Of a stretch of DNA of 64,000 bases, positions 46,857-58,198 are shown piece by piece. A program made the position numbers and the translations under genes. The stretch is from Laburnicola sp. R22_1 (Eukaryota; Ascomycota; Dothideomycetes; Pleosporales; Didymosphaeriaceae). How positions within the stretch are numbered: position 1 is the stretch's first letter; every line of letters starts with the position of its first letter. Under the pieces are notes generated by a model, which did no database searches, was not told the DNA's origin, and saw nothing but the letters and a program-made list of their open reading frames with translations. Location: positions 1,240,001-1,304,000 of the forward strand of contig JACONQ010000001.1 of the NCBI GenBank assembly GCA_014281115.1. The letters are read 5' to 3'.

Positions 46857-47520
46857 TTAAAGGCTGATGCATCCACTTGAACTGTCTTCCACAAAGACCC
46901 ACCATATATTTGCCCTTCACGTTGTGGTATAGCCTCCTGGTAGCCATCCCAGACCACTGTTTTCGTCTCTGTAGGCTTCTTCGCTATGCCTACCTGCAGT
47001 TGTCCACCGCCTGTGTTGTCGTTTGGAAACGGCCCCGTGACGTCATTCAACGTCTCGTCGCCAGCAGAGTAGAAGATTTGCATTGTACTGCCCCTGGTCA
47101 ACCTTCTTCCGGAAATCACAGTGAAAAGGGGTATGACCTACTTGTTCGCATAGTTCAGTTGCACAGCAAAATTCTGCCACGTGTCGTTTAGAATTCGCGT
47201 CCGGAACAAGAAGTCATTCTTCGCATCCGGTATCTTCCAGCTATTCCTCTCGGACGGCGTATCAATACCCGTACCGCCGTCTACCGGAAGCACCACTCCC
47301 CCCACGAATGTGAATTGGTTGCTGCTATAATCCGCCTTCTCGTGCCACAGGTTCATGTACTCATGGCTCAGATTCAGCGGCTTACTTGAATCCTGCATCA
47401 CGCTCCAGTGGAATGTAACCACGCCCTTATCCGCTTCATCAGCCCCTTCTGCATTCTTGTCGTCTTTCAAGAGAAGTCCAGCTCGCCGGAACCCCTTCTG
47501 CAGTCCTTGCCCAGAACGGA
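46857..47520 (-). pseudogene. GH131-like glycoside hydrolase relic
   Basis: In order on the minus strand: GLQKGFRRAGLLLKDDKN, VVTFHWSVMQDSSKPLNLSHEYMNLWH, DTWQNFAVQLNYANKG (with a probable short intron near 47109-47147), MQIFYSAGDETLNDVTGPFPND, GGGQLQVGIAKKPTETKTVVWDGYQE, GQIYGG. The pattern matches secreted GH131 beta-glucanases (recognised from memory). The expected ending FVEDSSSGCISL then TAA (46857) is present only after a one-base frame change near 46898, and the N-terminus with signal peptide is not in frame. I call it a decaying gene. Confidence 0.6.
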
Positions 47521-48131
47521 ATACGGACTGATCGCAAGACTCTCATGCTCCAGGTCCTGGTTGTTGTATCTTTTACGGAGGCCGCGTGCACTGAATATTA
47601 GCATGGCATTTTCGGAGTCTATTGGCGAATTGCGAAGCGAGAGAGGGACTTGATTGCTGTTTGGGATTGCAGGGTTCGTGGTTTTGGAGTAATGGTCGCA
47701 GCGAGAACCTTAAGCTCGTGGTCATGGTCACACTTGCACAGGAGTTTTACCGCGCCAAGGCCGAAACCAGCTAGTCCCGGTTGGGACAAAAACTGCGCCC
47801 GGGCGAAGCGGCCGCCACGTGACCATATGAGCCCGCAGAGACGTTTGGCGGGGTGTCATCCATGGATGCCGTTCGCCATGGAGCGCCGCTAAGACTACAT
47901 AGCACGCATCAATCTGCTGCGCTGCACGCATCCCTAACTATATATAGTAAGGGCTTAGCAATACCCTAGTAGGTGGTATTTACTAGTAAAATGCTATTAT
48001 TATTACTAACCTATATACTTATATAATACTTACTATATAATTATATAATACTGCTCTTATATTATTGTTATATAGTCTTTAGTTTAATGTAATCTGCGCA
48101 TATATTTTAAAACTATCTATTATTATTAGTA

Positions 48132-50001
48132 ACGTACTCCACAACCGAGCGACTCACCCAACCGAGCGACTCACTTTTGCCAAGACCCCACCAAAACATG
48201 TACTATTCACGACAGTACAGAGTCAATACGAACTATTATCAATAGTCTAAATAGGCCAATCTATTCAGAATCTACTTCTGCAGGTTATTTACACGTTGTT
48301 CTATTGTGCCCAGGCTCGCCGCAGCGTCCACAGCGCCGTTGAGTTGGCTCGCCTCCATCAACGCGCGCCCTCTTCTTTGCCTTCTTGCCATCACTGCGCG
48401 CCGCAAAGTCCTTTAGAGTAGCCAGCCGCTGGCCCTCTTCAGCTGTAAGAGCTCCTTCTTGCTGCAATCGCTTTCTTTTGTGCGATTTACGTCGCGTGGC
48501 GGCCTCATTAGCAGCTTAAAGTTCGGCGTTGCGTTTGGTCATCAACACCAAAGAATGCCCCATCAGCTCGGCGCCTTTAACAAGCTTTTCCACCGCCTCA
48601 ACCATATAAGTTAGGGAACTATCCACATGCCTTTGAATCCTCTGCTTAACCAGCATTGATTGTGACCCAAGTTCTGTACTATTTCGCGGAGTTTGCGACT
48701 CCCATGTACTATCGCGAATAGTACATTCTGGAGGCGTACGCAGGCGGACGTCAAGCTGCGATAGTACAGCCTCTGGGTCGTGGGGCACTAGGCCAGCACC
48801 TCGAAAGCCTCCTTTGATATTACTTTCAGTAATTGAAGCCTTAAAAGCAGCAATAAAGCAAGGTAGGAACTCGATTTTGGTCATGTGCGTGATGTGGTTG
48901 CGCATCAGATTCTCAGCTTGGCGCCCATACGCCTTCTTTAACGGCGCAAAACAACCCACGTCAAGTGGCTGCAAGAGGTGCGACGAATGTGAAGGCATAC
49001 AGAGAGTAATAATATTACTCTTTTTGCAGTAATCCTGGAATTCGAGCGAGTTATGACTTTCGTGGCCATTAATAATGAGCAAACGTGCTCTACTAGTAGT
49101 ACGCCTCTTTGTATGCTCATCAAAGTGCTTTAGCCATTGCAGACCAAGCTCCTTTGTCGTCCAGCCGTTCTCAGAGACTGCAATAACCCAATTATGAGGT
49201 AGATCCTTCTCCTTATACCAGGCGGAGAGGTGGTGCTTGCCCCCGAAGATAATGAAGGGTGGGATCCACCACCCTATCGCGTTGATGCCTTGGATGACTG
49301 TTGTCCACTCCCTATTGCCCTGCTGTACCTGCTTTGGCCGTCCTCGACGCTCAGAGCCTGTGACTACCGCTCCAGTCGATATTATGCCCATCATAAAGCC
49401 AGACTCGTCGAAATTGTAGGTGTCCTTATCTAGGATACCATACTTAGCCTTCATGTTCTCCACAAGCCGGAACCAGCCTCGTATCACCTCAGGATCCTCC
49501 TGGAGGGCTCTCTTATAGTCGTACTTTCGATTAAACTTGACTTTAAGCTCTGGCTGGCGCTTAACAAAGTTTGGAGCCCAGTTATGGCCCACAGGGTCGC
49601 GATGCCGCTCAGCTAGCAAAGAATTGGCCATATCCTCCACGGCAGCAAGCCGTGGCGGGAATCCTCGCGAGTCTAGGTCGAGTACATGCTGTATAATCGC
49701 CTTCTCCTCTCTTACAGTGAGCTTTGTGTTGGGTGGGCAGTCGCGTCGGAAGGCGATTCCAGCGCGTCGTCGGCTGAGGGTCTTTTGAGGGATGTTATAG
49801 ATGGCGGCAGCGCGTCTTTGCGAAAGTGACGCGTCTCGTTCGATAGCCTGGATCGCAAGCTGTATACGAGCTTCGTTTGACGCTAGTAGTTCGTTGTGTT
49901 GTTGAGGCATCGCGTTGTACTATTGATGGTAGTACGTTTTGGTGGGGTCTTGGCAAAAGTGAGTCGCTCGGTTGGGTGAGTCGCTCGGTTGTGGAGTACG
50001 T
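48132..50001 (-). mobile_element. Pogo/Fot1-like transposon F
   Basis: Perfect 66 bp inverted repeats at 48132-48197 and 49936-50001, flanked by TA at 48130-48131 and 50002-50003. Length 1870 bp. Each repeat contains CAACCGAGCGACTCAC twice, 17 nt apart. Its protein belongs to a different branch from A-E. Perfect repeats suggest it is recent. Confidence 0.95.
48285..49910 (-). pseudogene. Transposase of element F with C-terminal zinc knuckle, one stop
   Basis: 464 codons (from MPQQHNELLASNE) end at a TAA (48516-48518), beyond which the same frame continues for about 77 codons to a CCHC knuckle CGRCGEPGHNRTTC and TAA at 48285. The stop is probably a mutated CAA. Domains: psq-type helix-turn-helix (RRAAAIYNIPQKTLSRR), CENP-B-type domain (GFPPRLAAVEDMAN) and DDE_1 (YNFDESGFMMG; LLIINGHESH; FQDYCKKSNI). 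The second catalytic Asp is Asn (49068-49070, G to A). Predicted inactive. Confidence 0.88.
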
Positions 50002-50592
50002 TAGCAGTAATAGTAGTAATACTATATAATTATATAGTAAGTATCTAGTAAGTAAGATAGCTAGATACTAGTAATAATAATATTATTTTACGTGCAAATC
50101 CCACCTAGTAGGGTATCTCTAAAATCTAACTATATATAGTTACGAATGCGTGCTGCTACAGTGTGCGCCTACCTAGTAGGGCATCTCTAAGATCTAACTA
50201 TATATAGCTAGGGATGCGTGCTGCTGCGCCTACCTACAGTCAACCAGCAGGTACGGGTGACTAGCGCCAATCCATGGATCCTTTGTAGGGAGCAAATCTC
50301 TTAGGAAAGACTACTAAAGGGCTTTGTGACCTATACGCCGCTAGTTACTTATACCTACTAGTTAACTATAGTAGGGCATTTTTAAGATCTAACTATATAT
50401 AGTTACAGATGCGTGCTGCGCAGCAGATTGATGCGTGCCATATAGTCTCGCCCTGGAGCTCCACGCCCCCACTTCTGGTTTTCTGCAGCCTTGCAGAGGC
50501 CAACTATCGCATGATATATCTCTCTTGTCGGCCCCTAGAGCTCCACCATAACGCCCGCCGTAACCCTTCACTATCACAATACTATTGCAAAC

Positions 50593-53500
50593 ATGGGCTC
50601 AGTAGATATTGGCGAGCGGGGCATCCGCATTGCCATTGACGTACGCCTTGCAGTTCCTTGGTAGCAGACGCGGGCAGCTAACCATTGCAGCGCGGCGGCA
50701 CCTTCACTGACTGCGTGGGCAACCCAGGCACCGGCAAGATGGAAGACGACATCCTCATCAAGCTACTCTCCGTCGACCCATCCAACTACAACGACGCCCC
50801 CCTCGAAGGCATCCGCCGCCTGCTTTCACGATTCACGGCCAAGGAGATCCCGCGCGGCCAGCCCCTCGACACGTCCAAGATCGAGAGCATACGCATGGGC
50901 ACCACCGTCGCAACGAATGCCCTGCTAGAGCGCAAGGGTGAAGATATCGCCATGGTGGTGACCAAGGGATTCAAGGATTGTCTCGAAATCGGCAATCAAT
51001 CCCGACCGAACATATTTGCGTTGGATATACGCAAGCCGGAAGTGCTGTATAAGAGGGTGGTGGAGATTGATGAGAGGGTCACGCTCGAGGACTATGCCGA
51101 GGACCCGGAGCGGACACAAACAGAGGCAAAGGCGATCGAAGATGCAGGTGCGGATGCGGAGCTCGTGAAGGGCATGTCGGGCGAGACGGTGCGCATATTA
51201 CAGAGGCCTGCCGAGGACAAGATCAGAGAGCAGCTGCAGGAGGTGTATGATAGTGGGCTGAGGAGTATCGCTGTATGCTTGATGCACGGCTACACATATC
51301 CCAGACATGAGGCCCTAGTAGGCAAGATCGCAAAAGACATCGGATTCGGGCATGTTAGCTTAAGTCACGAGCTCATGCCCATGATCAAGTTGGTGCCAAG
51401 AGCAACGTCTGCATGTGCTGATGCATACCTAACACCGGCGATAAGAAAGTACATTGATGGCTTCTCCAGGGGTTTCGAGGGCGGGCTAGGTAGTAAGAGC
51501 GTGAAGGAAGAACAGGGGTCTAAAGGTGCTAGGTGCGAGTTTATGCAGTCAGATGGCGGGCTCGTAGATGTTGACATCTTTTCTGGTCTCAAAGCTATTT
51601 TATCCGGTCCTGCGGGAGGTGTCGTGGGATATGCGCTCACTTCATATGACCCGGAAACGATGATACCTGTCATCGGCTTCGACATGGGTGGTACTAGCAC
51701 AGACGTCAGTAGATACGGCGCTGGAAGATACGATCACGTCTTCGAGACCACGACTGCCGGCGTTACTATCCAATCACCCCAGCTGGATATCAACACCGTT
51801 GCCGCTGGAGGTGGTTCACGTTTGTTCTGGAAGAATGGTCTCTTCGTTGTAGGCCCAGAGTCAGCGAGCGCACATCCTGGGCCAGCCTGCTATCGCAAAG
51901 GTGGCCCATTGACCATCACCGACGCTAATTTGTTCCTCGGCCGCCTGCTTCCTGACTTCTTCCCCAAGATCTTCGGCAAGAATGAAGACGAGGGTCTGGA
52001 TGCAGAGGCGAGCGAAAGGTTGTTCAAAGAATTGGCAGAGCAGATCAACAAGGAAGTGGCAGGCGACAACAAGGAGAAGGAGATGTCGCTCGACGACATT
52101 GCGAATGGCTTCATCAAGATTGCAAATGAGACCATGACACGGCCCATTCGGAGTTTGACCGAAGCACGAGGCCATGATACGTCGAAGCACAGGCTTGCCA
52201 CATTTGGCGGCGCAGGAGGCCAGCATGCCGTGGCCATCGCGGAGGCCCTGGGTATTTCTCAGATCCTTGTGCACCGGTACTCCTCCGTACTTTCGGCATA
52301 CGGTATGGCGCTAGCAGATGTTGTGGATGAGCGACAAGAGCCTGAATCCAAAGTTTGGTCCGACGATAAAGGCACCCGTGATTACTTGCAGAACAAGATG
52401 AAAGACCTGAAGACGAAGTCGACTGCGATACTCAAAGGCCAGGGATTCGACGAAGAACAAATCCATTTCGAAGAATATCTTAACCTGCGCTATCGCGGAA
52501 CGGAATCTGCACTCATGGTCATCAAGCCTAGCAAGGAGGAAGCGCACAAAGAATATGATGGTGACGAGTGGGCGTTCGGCAAGGCATTCGTTAAGCAGCA
52601 CGAACAAGAATTTGGATTTACGTTGCCCGATCGCGACATCATTGTAGACGATGTTCGAGCGAGAGGCATTGGGAAGACATTCGAAGGCCTCGAGAAGACG
52701 GTCGACCAGCAATTGAAGGAAACCAAGCCTAGAGATCTCGCAAAAGGTGATAAGACATACGCTACAAGGAAGATCTTCTTCGAAGGTGGCCGACAAGACA
52801 CTGCTATCTACAAGCTGGAAGATCTGGACGTGGGCGACCGCATCAAAGGGCCCGCCATCATTGCAGATGGTACACAGACCATCGTGGTCACTCCAGGCGC
52901 ATCGGCCCTTCTCATCAGCACTCATGTCGTCATCAATATTGGAGAGAGCGATAGCCAGGACAAGCAGGTCGATACGAAAGAAGTCGATCCCATCGTCCTG
53001 AGTATCTTCGCTCATCGCTTCATGGCTATCGCCGAGCAAATGGGACGTGCCTTGCAAAAGACCAGTGTATCTACCAACGTCAAAGAGCGTCTCGACTACT
53101 CCTGTGCGCTTTTCGATGCTGACGGTGGTCTCGTCGCAAATGGTAGGTTTCACGTTCGTCACATTACAATTAGTAGTTTCACTGACCCTTCCAGCGCCCC
53201 ATCTTCCTGTGCACCTTGGTAGCATGTCCACTTGTGTTCGCAAGCAAGCTGCCATCTGGAAAGGCAAGCTCAAGAAAGGCGACGTTCTCGTCTCCAACCA
53301 TCCCATGTTTGGTGGTACTCACTTGCCCGACATCACAGTTATAACGCCAGCCTTCAGTGATGACGAGATCATCTTCTACGTCGCATCCCGCGCACATCAC
53401 GCCGATATCGGAGGTATACTACCAGGTAGTATGCCTCCAGCTAGTCGCGAACTCTTTCAAGAGGGCGCTGCAATCAAATCGGAGAAGCTTGTATCAGAGG

Positions 53501-54876
53501 GACATTTCAACGAAAAGAGGATCACTGAACTACTATACGAAGAGCCTGCACAATACCCAGGATGCTCAGGCACCCGCTGTCTCAGCGACAACATCAACGA
53601 TCTCAAAGCCCAAGTTGCCGCCAACCAGAAAGGCATAAACCTCATCAGTACACTAATGTCCGACTACGGCGAACAAGTCGTAAAGTTTTACATGACCAAC
53701 ATCCAAGCCAACGCCGAAAGCAGTGTGCGCAGCCTGCTAAAAGACGTGCACAAGCGCTTCGAAGGGCAGGACCTCTCTGCCGAGGAATTCATGGACGACG
53801 GGTCACCCATCCGGCTCAAGGTGACAATCGATCCCGAAAAAGGAGAGGCAGTCTTCGACTTCACAGGCACCGGCCCAGAAGTATACGGCAACATCAACGC
53901 CCCCGAAGCCGTCACCTACTCCGCCATAATCTACTGCCTGCGCTGCCTCATTTCGGAAGACATACCGCTGAACCAAGGCTGCCTCAAACCAATCCACGTG
54001 CTCATCCCCAAGAAATCTTTCCTCTCGCCATCCGATAACGCCGCCGTGGTAGGCGGCAACGTGCTCACATCCCAGCGCGTCACAGACGTCGTGCTGAAAG
54101 CATTCCGTGCCTGCGCAGCCTCACAAGGCGACACGAACAATCTGACCTTCGGCTTCGGCGGCACGACCAACGCGCAAGGCTCCCCCGACCGCAAAGAGCA
54201 GAAGGGATTCGGATATTACGAGACCATCGCCGGCGGCTCCGGCGCGGGTCCAACGTGGGAGGGAACAAGTGGTGTACACACGCACATGACTAACACGCGT
54301 ATCACCGACAGCGAAGTCTTCGAGCGACGGTACCCGGTCTTGCTCCGCGAGTTCGGGCTCAGGACTGGCAGTGCGGGCATAGGCATGCACAACGGCGGCG
54401 AGGGTGTCACCCGCGACATCGAGTTCCGTATACCTGTCCAGGTTAGCATCCTCTCTGAGCGTCGTGTATACCATCCCTACGGCATGGCGGGCGGCGGCGA
54501 CGCCGCATGCGGTCTGAACATCTGGGTGCGCAAAGTGGACAAGAAGAGTATCAACGAGCGGTCGGACACTCAGCAACCATTGGCGGATGATGAGAACAAG
54601 GCGAAGACGGGTGGGGCTGTGGAACGGCTTGAAGAGAAGCAAGGGGAGATTGCACGGGAGGAGAAAGAAGAAGTCGAGTATCGGTACATTAACCTTGGGG
54701 CGAAGAACACGGCGAGTATGAGGCCCGGCGAGCGGATTATTATTCACACACCTGGTGGAGGCGCCTGGGGCAAGGAGGGCGATGAGAGCCAGGCGGTGAA
54801 GAAGGAGGATCCGAAGTATGCGTGGAGAGGGGGTAGTGTGACTTCGAGGCAGCAGACGGCGGAGGCGAGTGCGTAA
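50593..54876 (+). CDS. OXP1: 5-oxoprolinase (ATP-dependent), hydantoinase A/B fusion
   Basis: Three exons, 50593-50640, 50691-53142 and 53195-54876, give 1393 residues, slightly longer than typical OPLAH (about 1290). The first exon is 16 codons (MGSVDIGERGIRIAID), joined to RGGTFTDCVG, the phosphate-binding start of the hydantoinase A half. FDMGGTSTDVSRYG (about residues 340-355) is the second nucleotide-binding segment. The hydantoinase B half starts near DPIVLSIFAHRFMAIAEQMG (about 780) and includes NAPHLPVHLGSM, restored by intron 2, then SNHPMFGGTHLPD and GGSGAGPTWEG. The enzyme opens 5-oxoproline to glutamate with ATP in the cytosolic glutathione cycle. Both introns (50 and 52 bp) have GT-AG ends and CTAAC/CTGAC branch points. 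Confidence 0.96.
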
Positions 54877-55116
54877 GTCTTGGAGCGTTGGAGTAAAGAG
54901 TGGAGTCCACGTATACGAAAGTGATCATATGTAACGTCTTGAATATAGTTCGTATGTACAGAAGTATCTACCAAACTTGATGATATAGTCTTCGTTGAAC
55001 GACATATGATTGTAGATCCCGGACGCCGTCGCTAATGATGCGATGCTAATATGAGATGGTGAAATCGTAACGCTTCTAATGCAATGCAAAATGCCCCCAT
55101 ATACACCCTCTCATCC
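54877..55116. other. Convergent spacer
   Basis: A 240 bp AT-rich spacer between the converging 5-oxoprolinase gene and the next gene, expected to hold both 3' ends. No feature seen. Confidence 0.5.
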
Positions 55117-56128
55117 TCATCGCGGAGGCGCAGGAAGAGCCAAAGGAACCGTTTCTCTCAGATCAACCTCCTTCTCCAACTCCTCCACTTCGTGGGCTCG
55201 GCCTACGTGGTCCACCAACGCCTCCACCGTTCGGCAGATGGCATCCCGATCTCTGTGCCTGTTACATAATATGCAAGCGTACATGCCATCTTGGGTATAA
55301 CACTTGATCACGAAGCGCTGCCCAAGGTGAAACTCGCGCGTCTCAGTGATTTCCTGTCCGCCATACACAATCGGTGTCCTCTTTCCAATCTGCCAGAAAT
55401 CGTCGGCCGTAGCATCGATCCGACTATCACACTCTGGGCACCGACAATCGCCGCCAGGGGCAAAGACCCCCGCAAGAGGTTTCGAAGGCTTAAATTGTAT
55501 ATTCAGGGCGTAGTGGCAGAAAAGCGGGTCGTTGTCGACTACCGTGGAAGATGGTTTCGGGGCGGCGAGGGCGCGCAGCGGTGGCTCGTCGATGGAATCG
55601 AGGCGTTGCTGTTGAGCGCGGAGAGCGTCGATGGAGCCTTCGCGGGCGGCATCGGAGGCGGCGGCTAGTTTGGCCATGTCGGCGCGGGTGAGTTGGCGGT
55701 CGTTGTAGAGGGCATCTTGGAGGACGTTTATGACGGTCTGTTGGAGCTGGATGAATTGCTTCTGGAGCTGGTTCTCCGTAATCACTGCGGCCGTCAGCAT
55801 CTACAAGCTCCCATGTTTCAAGTGACGTACTATCTCCCATGGCGACTCTGCTCCCTAGCCTTCCATATCCCTCATCGTATTGTCTCTGGATCTGTACACC
55901 GGCTTGCTGGAAGTTGTTCCCGTGGTCGTCCTGATGGTCCCCCCTGGTACTACTCTTTGCACGTTCCTCCATCTTATCTACCCGTTTACGTAGCTCCTTG
56001 CGCTCCTCGTCTTGCTTCGAGTCCGTCTTTTTCTGCCTCTTCCTGCTCTGCACTTGGTCGTACAGGTTCAGCGTCGTGGTGAAGGTGCCTACGATGGTCG
56101 AGCATAATGTCGCTACTATGAAGGTTTT
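55117..56128 (-). CDS. Unrecognised conserved-type fungal protein, N-terminal membrane segment and Cys-rich C-terminus (5' end missing)
   Basis: Two exons are resolved: 55831-56128 and 55117-55784, joined by a 46 bp intron (GTACGT, TGCTGAC branch point, GCAG), giving 321 codons in one frame. Order: a hydrophobic segment KTFIVATLCSTIVGTFTTTL; a highly charged helix with coiled-coil character (QSRKRQKKTDSKQDEERKEL); a second helical region (ENQLQKQFIQLQQTVINVLQ); and a C-terminal region with CRCPECDSRID, LGQRFVIKC and CILCNRHRDRDAICR followed by a His pair, which resembles a zinc-binding fold. Upstream of 56129 there is CTAACATGGCCCTCTAG, a good branch point and acceptor, so a first exon with the start codon lies farther right; I could not fix it. 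Function unknown. Confidence 0.65.
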
Positions 56129-58196
56129 CTAGAGGGCCATGTTAGTCTAGAATGGCCGAAAGCGAAGCGGGGCATGACTTTAAGATTCTTCTCTTCTATC
56201 CAAGTCGAGTAGTTTATGGTGCAGATGGCGATGCGGCACGGCCACTGTGTAGGCTGGGAGCGGAGTGGAGTAGTCGAGGGGCAGCGGAGCCAAGGCGTAT
56301 AAGAGGCGTGAAGGCGGGCAGGCAGATGGCCGGCAGTGGTGCGGAATACCGTGCATGCGTGATGATATACTTACCTAGGTAGGGACAGGGTGGAGCAAAG
56401 AGCAGTGGGCAAGAGCGGCGCGGAGTGGCTACAAAAGGCAAGCAATTCAGACTTCAGGCAGGCCTCAAGTCAGGGTGACCCCGTCCGTGGCGAGAATCCA
56501 TCCGCGCGCACAGTCTGGCCATGGCTAAGACCGCCCCACGGGACCAGGCCCGGGATGTTTCGTGATGTGTTGCGAAATGGCACTCTCGCAACCGTGGCCT
56601 GACTGACGTCATAGGATCACTATAAATGGATATGAATGAATGAATGAATTATCACTGTGATTCTGGTCTGCCTGATCTGCCGCTAAGCGCCGTCTGGTAT
56701 CGCCTAGTGAGAGCTTGTTCCATCAGCATTGCTTGCAAGCACTTGAGTGCATCAGAGAAGTGGCTTTATGGTACAAGGGAACACGCCGTACAGCGTCACA
56801 TCATATTTTTGAGGTCCAGCGTCAGCATGAGAAAAAAGAGTGATGACGTTGAAGGTATTCATACACGGGCAGTCGCGTCCCATCACCCCTCACACGTACC
56901 AACGGGGACAGCAACAACAGTAGCAGCCATGACCTCCTTCTGCCATTCATATCGTCTACCACGGAGAGTGGGTTACATTAAAAATGTCTTTATTAAGAAA
57001 TGATACTCTATCGTCCGGTTCCAGCTTCACAGCCCATCTCCTCATGCCCTGACATCGTTCGTCTCCTCCAGCTGGGCAACTACCTACACATCAAACTCTT
57101 GGACTTCCTTCACTGCGGCTATCATTACTAAACACAAAAAATAAATTCTTCCTCGTGATTCTCACAACGACGAGGAAACCACGCACTGGCCTTGGGTTCC
57201 CCCATTGCGGCTATGGGGAGTCCAGGGTTCCTCGAGTACCTTCTGGTTCAACCAAGTCTGCATCGCCGCCCCATATCCGCCGTTCGTGCCTTTAGCGTTG
57301 GAGTTCTTCCTCGGTCAGCGACTAGTTCCAAATTCGTTTCGATCAACACTGACCGCTTGCTGGTTGTTGTTCGCTTGCGTCCCATCACTTTGCTGTGCCG
57401 GTGTCGGCGTCGACTGAGGCTGTTTGTGGTTGGTTTGGGGCATGTTGAAAAGGCGTTCAGTACGAAGACGTTCGATGCTCTGAGGTTTCGATGCTGGAAT
57501 GCGCCGTCTAGAAGTTTTCCGCTGCCATCACTTATACTCTTCTTTGACCTTCTGGCCTCAAGTCCCCTTGCCAATATCCGCCCCTTATCCGCTATCTCCT
57601 GAAGACATTCAACCTAGATAACTGTGTTGCCTAACTCTCGATATCAGCTACCATCGTTTTGTTCGGCGTTATCAGCGGGGATACAGAGCCCCGAGCTGCC
57701 AAGAAAGGAAATCTTTTGTCCACCGAAGGGGCTTGCGAACAGTGAAGGACCTGATGGCTTGCTGAGGATGGATACGTGAATCGGCTCGATATCACAACGC
57801 ATTTTCTAAGTTTGGTTTTTCGACCCTGCTATCGCGGAGGTTTTGGTTTGGACGTTCCTATCAGGTACCAGCTCTGGACATTACATGAAACAAGGGCGCA
57901 GGAAGACCCCAGAGTTCCGCGTCATGGCCCTTGGGACATCTCAGGAGGTCTGCCTTATCTGCACAGACCGGCGCCTGCACGAGCAGGCCGCGATGAGTTT
58001 CGGGGCCCGTGGTTGTTCTCCATCGGTACGGACAGGGCTTCCACCGTAGCGTAGTACGCTACGGTTTGTATGGGCGTTACGTACGTACAGCAGCCCCTAA
58101 AAATAATAAATTATAGTCTGTAACTGTAGTACGATGCGTAGTGACCTATATGCTATATATAGACATTACATAACTATTTACGTAATCTACTATGAC
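56129..58196. other. Intergenic region with possible small exons
   Basis: Should contain the first exon of the preceding gene; a strong GTAAGT donor on the minus strand at 56372-56367 is a candidate, but its phase does not fit. On the minus strand near 57180-57430 a Gln/Asn-rich open stretch (MPQTNHKQPQS, later TWLNQKVLEEPW) is interrupted by a TGA and might be a decayed small gene. Nothing else supported. Confidence 0.35.
58043..58065. repeat. Near-perfect palindrome, 11 bp arms
   Basis: ACCGTAGCGTA and TACGCTACGGT flank a single G. The segment sits left of element E; related ccgta/tacgg motifs lie right of E near 60585-60640, so it may belong to an older repeat into which E inserted. Confidence 0.7.
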
Positions 58197-58198
58197 TA

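Larger units (their letters stand above)
47893..50448. repeat. Older inverted-repeat element interrupted by transposon F
   Basis: The segment 47893-47950 (gcacgcatcaatctgctgcgc, then tccctaactatatata) recurs inverted at 50386-50448 with about 85-90% identity. Two further partial copies of the taactatatatag / gatgcgtgctgc block lie at about 50105-50160 and 50171-50226. Without F, about 0.7 kb of very AT-rich DNA remains between the ends, consistent with a non-autonomous element. No clear target duplication was seen. Confidence 0.6.

Noticed and set aside
47650..47892. 80-codon plus-strand frame beside the GH131 relic
   Set aside because: No motif; it spans the boundary between the relic and the inverted-repeat element.
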